Below the pieces are notes generated by a model. That model made no database searches. It had not been told where the DNA came from and saw nothing but the letters and a program-made list of their open reading frames with translations. DNA of 6,239 nucleotides from Gammaproteobacteria bacterium (GTDB lineage Bacteria > Pseudomonadota > Gammaproteobacteria > Pseudomonadales > Pseudohongiellaceae): the NCBI GenBank assembly GCA_947377625.1, contig CANCGR010000169.1:1-6239 (forward strand), read 5' to 3'. Numbering within the stretch: the first letter of the stretch is position 1; every line of letters starts with the position of its first letter. This document shows, in pieces, positions 1 through 3,346 of this stretch. Position numbers and translations under genes: made by a program.

Positions 1-509
1 TGGTGCACATCAAAGTCCACAACTGCCACGCGTGAAAGTCCGTGTGCTTGCATCGCATGCAGTGCGGCAATCGCCACCTGATTGAACACACAAAAGCCCA
101 TGGATTGCTCATGGGTAGCGTGATGCCCAGGTGGTCTCGAAAGGCAAAAGGCATGATTGGTGCTGCCTTCCATCAATGCATCAATGCCGGCACAAGCCGC
201 GCCCACACCGCGTAGTGCTGCCGCAAGCGTTCCGGCCGACATTACGGTGTCGGCATCCAGCGCAGCACGTCCTTCCTGCGGTGCAGTGCCGACTACTTCT
301 TGCCACAGGGCGGGGGAATGAGCGAGCAGCACTTGCTGCTGCGTACCCAGCGGCGCGTCGATGAACTGTAATTGATTGTTGAAACGTGAACTTCTCAACG
401 TTTCAAGGATGACCTGCACGCGTGCTGCAGATTCCGGATGTTGCGGGCCGGGATCGTGCTGCAGGCAATCGTCATGCTGGTAAATGGTTGTGTTCAATTG
501 CTTCAGCAT
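1..509 (-). CDS. Histone deacetylase superfamily (HDAC/AcuC-like) zinc amidohydrolase, N-terminal part
   Basis: Reading the minus strand from the ATG at 509-507 gives 169 codons that continue past the left edge. The start resembles the family N-terminus: H12-D-D-C-L, then H18-D-P-G-P-Q-H-P-E-S-A-A-R-V. The central motif RPPGHH (tandem catalytic histidines H129/H130) is followed by MGFCVFNQVAIAA, and the visible part ends in VVDFDVH, whose Asp and His (D167, H169) are expected zinc ligands. These are the signatures of class II-like HDACs, acetylpolyamine amidohydrolases and AcuC, which hydrolyse acetyl-amide bonds using Zn. No signal peptide is seen, so it is probably cytoplasmic. The substrate cannot be told: it may be acetyl-lysine proteins, acetylpolyamines or another small amide. 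The usual length is 300-370 residues, so about half is missing, including the third zinc ligand and the catalytic Tyr. There is no convincing Shine-Dalgarno before 509, but no other ATG in frame fits the family start better. Confidence 0.93.
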   Translation of the reverse strand, partial: MLKQLNTTIYQHDDCLQHDPGPQHPESAARVQVILETLRSSRFNNQLQFIDAPLGTQQQVLLAHSPALWQEVVGTAPQEGRAALDADTVMSAGTLAAALRGVGAACAGIDALMEGSTNHAFCLSRPPGHHATHEQSMGFCVFNQVAIAALHAMQAHGLSRVAVVDFDVH

Positions 510-557
510 CCGGGCGCAGGGTGCTTTGCTGCGGCAGGCACCGTTGTTTTCGGCGCG

Positions 558-587
558 ACTATACTCCGCAGTTGCTGAGAGCGGCAA
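558..587 (-). promoter_or_regulatory. Candidate sigma-70 promoter of the HDAC-like gene
   Basis: On the minus strand a -35-like TTGCCG (587-582) is followed after 18 bp by a -10-like TATAGT (563-558). This would start transcription near 551 and leave an untranslated leader of about 40 nt before the ATG at 509. It lies between the palindromic element and the gene. The assignment rests on match to consensus only. Confidence 0.5.
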
Positions 588-622
588 TGTTGAGAGTGTT
601 GTTTGCTGACTTCTGAGCAGTC

Positions 623-728
623 GGGCTTCGCCATGAAGACTCCGGGGACCCGCCGTGAATACATCCCTGTAGGCTAACTTCGGCCATCCATGGCCGAAGA
701 CGTCCCCTCCATCTTCATGGCGAAGCCC
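623..728. repeat. 106-bp structured palindromic element (MITE/REP-like dispersed repeat)
   Basis: The ends are a perfect 17-bp inverted repeat: GGGCTTCGCCATGAAGA at 623-639 and its exact complement at 712-728. After a 4x4 mismatch loop, a second stem pairs GGGGAC (644-649) with GTCCCC (702-707). Inside are two hairpins: TACA/TGTA with a TCCC loop (660-671) and an 8-bp perfect stem TTCGGCCA/TGGCCGAA with a TCCA loop (679-698). The whole folds as a long stem with two arms. It contains no ORF and sits in the gap between the 3' end of the MerR gene and the HDAC promoter. From memory it resembles dispersed repeats carrying a core like ATCCCTGTAGGCT in gammaproteobacterial genomes, but the family was not verified. 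It lacks a clear T-tract on either strand, so a role as an intrinsic terminator is doubtful. Confidence 0.8.
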
Positions 729-764
729 TCTTTCAAAATCTGTGGCTGTACGTAGCAGCACGTT

Positions 765-1523
765 TTATTGGCGTTTTGCATTGGCAACCGAAGCAAGGTG
801 CAACCAAGCCGCGAGGCCGGCACAGTTGCGATCAATATTGGCAATGAAGCGTGGGTCCTGACTGGTTCCCTCTTTTACTTTTGCGTGCATCTGAAGCGAA
901 CAATCGTAGAACCAGCGCTGGATCATCAAACGGTCGGCTTCGGCGCACGCCATCGCCTCGCGGCTGTCGGGCTTGGCGCCGGTGGTGAACACGCGCTCGG
1001 CTTCGGTATAGGTGCTGGCCATCTCTTGTTTCATGCGCAGCCAGTCGGCCTTGCTGTATTTGCTGGCGCGTTGGGCTGATTGTTTCCAGCCCTCGGTGTT
1101 GCCCCAACGTTGCTCTGCTTCTTTTTGCACGGCTTCATCGAGATCGGGAAATACTTCAAACATGGCTTGGTTACTCATCGGATTTTCCTGTGGGTCGCGC
1201 AAGGCGGCCAGTGTGTTTTCCATCAGCGCAAGTGCACAGTCCAGCTCGCTGGCGCGGGCTCGGAGCAGCTCGCGTTGTTGCAGCAGGATGGCTTCACGGT
1301 CGAAGTCGGATGCAGACAACAGCGTGTTGATGTCAGAGAGCGTAAATTCCAGCGTGCGGTAAAACCGGATTACTTGCAGTTTGTGCAGATCTTCACTGGA
1401 GTAGAAACGATAGCCGGCGGTGCTGCGTAGCGACGGCACCAGCAAGCCGATCTCGTCGTAGTGATGCAACGTGCGGATGCTGACTTTGGCGAGCTTGGCG
1501 ACTTCACCGATTTGATAGGACAT
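765..1523 (-). CDS. TipA-type MerR-family transcriptional regulator with TipAS ligand domain
   Basis: This is a 252-residue protein, the usual size of full-length TipA-like regulators. Residues 1-70 are a MerR winged helix-turn-helix: IGEVAKLAKVSIRTLHHYDEIGLL (in two pieces here: IGEVAKLAKVS and IRTLHHYDEIGLL), then the wing AGYRFY (36-41) and EDLHKLQVIRFYR. Residues 73-108 form the dimerising coiled coil. Residues 130-250 match the TipAS domain, with AEQRWGNTEGW, YSKADWLRMKQEM, WFYDCSLQMH and DPRFIANIDRNCAGLAAWL. C208 lies in the position where TipAS carries the cysteine that binds thiopeptides. MerR proteins untwist promoters with long spacers after ligand binding; this type (TipA, Mta, SkgA) senses drugs or stress. 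The start is set by GGAG at 1533-1530, 6 nt before the ATG. It lies 56 bp after the PurN-like gene on the same strand and could be cotranscribed or have its own promoter there. No drug exporter is adjacent, so its target is unknown. Confidence 0.93.
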   Translation of the reverse strand: MSYQIGEVAKLAKVSIRTLHHYDEIGLLVPSLRSTAGYRFYSSEDLHKLQVIRFYRTLEFTLSDINTLLSASDFDREAILLQQRELLRARASELDCALALMENTLAALRDPQENPMSNQAMFEVFPDLDEAVQKEAEQRWGNTEGWKQSAQRASKYSKADWLRMKQEMASTYTEAERVFTTGAKPDSREAMACAEADRLMIQRWFYDCSLQMHAKVKEGTSQDPRFIANIDRNCAGLAAWLHLASVANAKRQ

Positions 1524-1579
1524 AACGTACTCCAGTGTTGAGGTGCAGGAGCAGTGTCAGGCTTTACGTAACGACAGGG

Positions 1580-2176
1580 TCAAGCGTTTGCAGCAAGAAA
1601 TTTTTTGAGGGCGGCCAGATACAGTGACGGTTCGGTGGCCTGTACTTTTTGCCGCAGGGTTTCCAGGGTGTCATCAGTTGTTACCGGCACCTGCGACTGC
1701 AGGATGACTTCGCCTTCATCTATGCCGGCACTCACTACATGCACTGACGCACCACTGTGCGCTTCACCGGCAGCCAACACCGCACTGTGCACGAAGTCGC
1801 CATACATGCCTTTGCCGCCGAATTTCGGCAACAGGGCCGGATGAATATTGAGAATGCGTTGGTCGAAAGCGGCCAGTGTGCGCGGGCCTATCGCCTTCAT
1901 GTAGCCGGAGCAGACCACAAGCTCAGTGCCGGCTTGTTGCAACACGCTGCAAATGGCTTCGTCGGCATTGTCTTCGCCACGATGGGTCTTGCTGCTGATG
2001 TGGCGCACAGTCATGTCGTGATCAAGACACCAGTGCAGGATGGCAGAATCGCGATTGTTGGTAATGAGGATGCCAGGCTCGGCGATCAGATCGCCGCTGC
2101 GCATTGCCGCAATCAGGAATTTCGCAGAGGAGCCGCCGTGTGAAGCCAGGAAGCTGATGACAGGTTTGGGGGGCAT
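1580..2176 (-). CDS. purN: PurN-like phosphoribosylglycinamide formyltransferase
   Basis: A 198-residue protein of the size of PurN, which transfers formyl from 10-formyl-THF to glycinamide ribonucleotide in purine synthesis. Catalytic residues are present: N110 and H112 in LNIHPALLPKFGGKGMYG, and D153 in GIDEGEVILQ. SGYMK (90-94) and the SGASVHVV segment also fit the family. The N-terminal phosphate loop is unusual: SHGGSSAKF replaces the common SGxGSNxQ. The gene is not beside purM, its frequent partner in this class, so it may be a divergent second copy or act on a different amine. The start at 2176 was chosen because homology begins there. The upstream in-frame extension is a repeat-derived lysine-rich stretch and a shadow of yjbR. 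There is no good Shine-Dalgarno at 2176, so translation may depend on coupling to yjbR. The gene symbol marks the family, not proven function. Confidence 0.85.
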   Translation of the reverse strand: MPPKPVISFLASHGGSSAKFLIAAMRSGDLIAEPGILITNNRDSAILHWCLDHDMTVRHISSKTHRGEDNADEAICSVLQQAGTELVVCSGYMKAIGPRTLAAFDQRILNIHPALLPKFGGKGMYGDFVHSAVLAAGEAHSGASVHVVSAGIDEGEVILQSQVPVTTDDTLETLRQKVQATEPSLYLAALKKFLAANA

Positions 2177-2200
2177 CTTTATCAAGGTCTTTATGTGTCT

Positions 2201-2236
2201 GGCTATTTGCTTGGCTATTTTTTTGACTATTTTTTT
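2201..2236. repeat. Three tandem copies of a 12-bp A/T-rich unit at the yjbR-purN junction
   Basis: On the plus strand the units are GGCTATTTGCTT (2201-2212), GGCTATTTTTTT (2213-2224) and GACTATTTTTTT (2225-2236). The array contains the yjbR stop codon and the 51-nt gap before purN. Its length is a multiple of three, so every reading frame is preserved. In the purN frame it encodes a basic amphipathic segment rich in Lys, Ile and Ala. It probably arose by slipped replication. Confidence 0.8.
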
Positions 2237-2559
2237 GGCAATGCAGAAATAACCAGTGCATAGGAGTTGTCGATCATGCGCTCGATTTCGCCATTGGGAA
2301 TGGTGCCGTCGAGTATAACGGTGTTCCAGTGCTTCTTGTTGAGGTGATAACCGGGGGTGACGGACTTGAACAGATCGCGCAGCGCCAGTGCTTCGCCCGG
2401 ATCGCATTTGAGGCTGACGCGCGCGCTACCTTGTTCTGCAGTAAGCAGCGCAAAGATTTTGTGCCGCACACGATACACGCCAGTTTCCGGGCCAAAAGGA
2501 AAATCTTCACTGGCGCCGGAGTGGTTGAGTATGTAACTGCGGGCCTGTTCATAGTCCAT
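2227..2559 (-). CDS. MmcQ/YjbR family protein (double wing-like fold)
   Basis: This 110-residue protein shows the whole YjbR/MmcQ signature: EDFPFGPETGVYRV (18-31), the KIFALL strand, VSLKCDPGEALALR (48-61), TPGYHLNKKHWNTVILDG (68-85), and IERMIDNSYALVISALPK at the C-terminus. The family (E. coli YjbR is about 118 residues) has a compact fold related to a DNA-binding CyaY-like domain. It is often annotated as DNA-binding, but its biochemical role is not established. The start is firm: CTCCTT at 2568-2573 on the plus strand is AAGGAG on the coding strand, 8 nt before the ATG. It is the first gene of a minus-strand cluster yjbR, purN, merR, and is divergent from fklB. The stop follows directly on a run of seven A (see the separate slippery-site entry). 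Confidence 0.93.
   Translation of the reverse strand: MDYEQARSYILNHSGASEDFPFGPETGVYRVRHKIFALLTAEQGSARVSLKCDPGEALALRDLFKSVTPGYHLNKKHWNTVILDGTIPNGEIERMIDNSYALVISALPKK
2230..2236 (-). promoter_or_regulatory. Possible -1 frameshift heptamer A-AAA-AAA just before the yjbR stop
   Basis: In the yjbR frame the last codons read CCA AAA AAA TAG. The seven A form the X-XXY-YYZ pattern of bacterial -1 slippery sites. A -1 slip avoids the TAG and enters a frame that stays open through the 12-bp repeats into purN, giving a predicted fusion of 110 + 18 + 198 = 326 residues. No stimulatory stem-loop or upstream Shine-Dalgarno at the typical distance was recognised, so this is a possibility and not a confirmed site. 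Confidence 0.25.
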
Positions 2560-2567
2560 TGTGGAGG

Positions 2568-2620
2568 CTCCTTAACTCTCGCTGTGCCCATGCTACCATG
2601 CCGTTTTTTTTCAGCAGAGG
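2568..2620 (+). promoter_or_regulatory. Divergent yjbR/fklB intergenic control region with weak fklB promoter candidate
   Basis: Only 66 bp separate the two start codons, so both promoters must overlap each other or lie inside the neighbouring genes. For fklB the best pair is TTAACT (2572-2577) and TACCAT (2594-2599) with a 16-bp spacer, followed by a run of eight T (2604-2611) and the Shine-Dalgarno AGAGG (2616-2620). Both boxes are weak matches. For yjbR no good pair was found. Confidence 0.3.
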
Positions 2621-2625
2621 TGTTT

Positions 2626-3243
2626 ATGAGTCAACCTTTAACCGGCGTTGAGGCGCTGGCCAGTTATGCGATCGGCCGTCAGGTCGGAGAACAATTACAG
2701 GGCCAGCCGTTCCCGGGCCTGCAGGTGGATGCCTTGTTGCTCGGTCTTGGCGATGTGTTGCGTGGCCAGGTTTCGCCCTACAAGGAAGACGAGCTGCGCG
2801 GCGCCCTGGATGAGCTGAACCGTCGCGTGCAGCGCATGCAGAAACAGCAGGCCAACAGCATGGCCGCAGCCGGCGAACAATTTCTCAAGCACAATGCCGG
2901 CATGCCGGGCATTACTACCACGGCGAGTGGCCTGCAGTATGAAATCCTGCAGGCAGGTACCGGAAAAACGCCTGATGCGAAGTCCACCGTGCGCGTTCAT
3001 TATGAAGGCACGCTGCTTGATGGCACCGTGTTTGACAGCTCGATGCAGCGTGGCGAACCGCTGGAGTTCCCGGTCAATGGTGTTATCAGCGGCTGGACCG
3101 AAGCCTTGCAACTGATGCAGGAAGGCGCGCGCTGGAAACTTTATATTCCGCATGAGCTTGGCTACGGTGCCCGTGGCGCCGGCGGTGTCATTGGCCCGTT
3201 CAGCACCTTGATCTTTGAAGTGGAATTGCTGGCCGTGCTGTAA
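2626..3243 (+). CDS. fklB: FKBP-type peptidyl-prolyl cis-trans isomerase, FKBP22/FklB type
   Basis: A 205-residue protein, nearly the length of E. coli FklB (206) and alike throughout. The N-terminal dimerisation domain (about 8-95) begins EALASYAIGRQVGEQL and is largely helical. The C-terminal FKBP domain (about 105-205) has VRVHYEGTLLDGTVFDSS and RGEPLEFPVNGVISGW. Residues matching the FKBP12 active-site pocket are Y126, F136, D137, F148, V153, I154, W157, Y180 and F197, so it should be active. It catalyses isomerisation of Xaa-Pro bonds and acts as a folding helper. There is no signal peptide, which fits a cytoplasmic FklB rather than the exported FkpA. The start is set by AGAGG 5 nt upstream and by the match to the FklB N-terminus; a longer in-frame extension back to 2329 overlaps yjbR antisense and is rejected. 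No terminator hairpin with a T-tract follows, so some transcription may reach the CHAT gene. Confidence 0.96.
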   Translation: MSQPLTGVEALASYAIGRQVGEQLQGQPFPGLQVDALLLGLGDVLRGQVSPYKEDELRGALDELNRRVQRMQKQQANSMAAAGEQFLKHNAGMPGITTTASGLQYEILQAGTGKTPDAKSTVRVHYEGTLLDGTVFDSSMQRGEPLEFPVNGVISGWTEALQLMQEGARWKLYIPHELGYGARGAGGVIGPFSTLIFEVELLAVL

Positions 3244-3264
3244 ATTTTCCTAAGCAGTATCCAC

Positions 3265-3293
3265 TTGGCAGTCGTTGTATCTGCGGGGTTAAT
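3265..3293 (+). promoter_or_regulatory. Weak promoter candidate upstream of the leader ORF and CHAT gene
   Basis: TTGGCA (3265-3270) matches the -35 consensus at five of six bases. GTTAAT (3288-3293), 17 bp downstream, matches the -10 at four of six but lacks the key A at its second position. The predicted start near 3300 would cut into the leader Shine-Dalgarno, which argues against it. Readthrough from fklB is an alternative. Confidence 0.2.
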
Positions 3294-3310
3294 CAACGGA
3301 GTTGATAGTT

Positions 3311-3346
3311 ATGGCTGCTCGCGAGCTGACTGTGGCAGCAACATGA
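3311..3346 (+). CDS. Putative leader peptide MAARELTVAAT, overlapping the CHAT gene start
   Basis: An 11-residue ORF runs from ATG 3311 to TGA 3344-3346. It has the only good Shine-Dalgarno in this region, GGAG at 3298-3301, 9 nt upstream. Its TGA overlaps the ATG of the CHAT gene at 3343 (ATGA). That arrangement is typical of translational coupling, where ribosomes ending the short ORF restart at the next gene. The peptide has no regulatory codon runs suggestive of attenuation. It could also be a chance ORF. Confidence 0.4.
   Translation: MAARELTVAAT

Noticed and set aside
131..616. Plus-strand ORFs of 77 and 64 codons at the left end
   Set aside because: The first is antisense to the HDAC-like gene, and the second spans its start and promoter. 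Neither has a recognisable domain.
768..1430. Plus-strand ORFs of 103-116 codons over the merR gene
   Set aside because: They are opposite-strand shadows of a gene with full MerR and TipAS signatures.
1564..1571. TTACGTAA palindrome upstream of merR as a regulator operator
   Set aside because: An 8-bp palindrome alone is too short, and no promoter with a MerR-type long spacer could be aligned to it.
2177..2407. 77-codon N-terminal extension of the PurN-like protein
   Set aside because: It is yjbR read in another frame plus repeat-derived codons. Family homology begins at the Met at 2176. The shorter start is used, with frameshift fusion listed separately.
2329..2625. N-terminal extension of the FklB protein
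   Set aside because: It is antisense to yjbR, and the FklB-like N-terminus plus Shine-Dalgarno place the start at 2626.
2695..3153. Minus-strand 152-codon ORF over fklB
   Set aside because: Antisense to a well-supported fklB with no family match of its own.
3292..3306. Inverted repeat ATCAAC-GGA-GTTGAT as an fklB terminator
   Set aside because: The stem is 6 bp and AT-rich and lacks a following T-tract. It also overlaps the leader Shine-Dalgarno. At most it could weakly mask that site.
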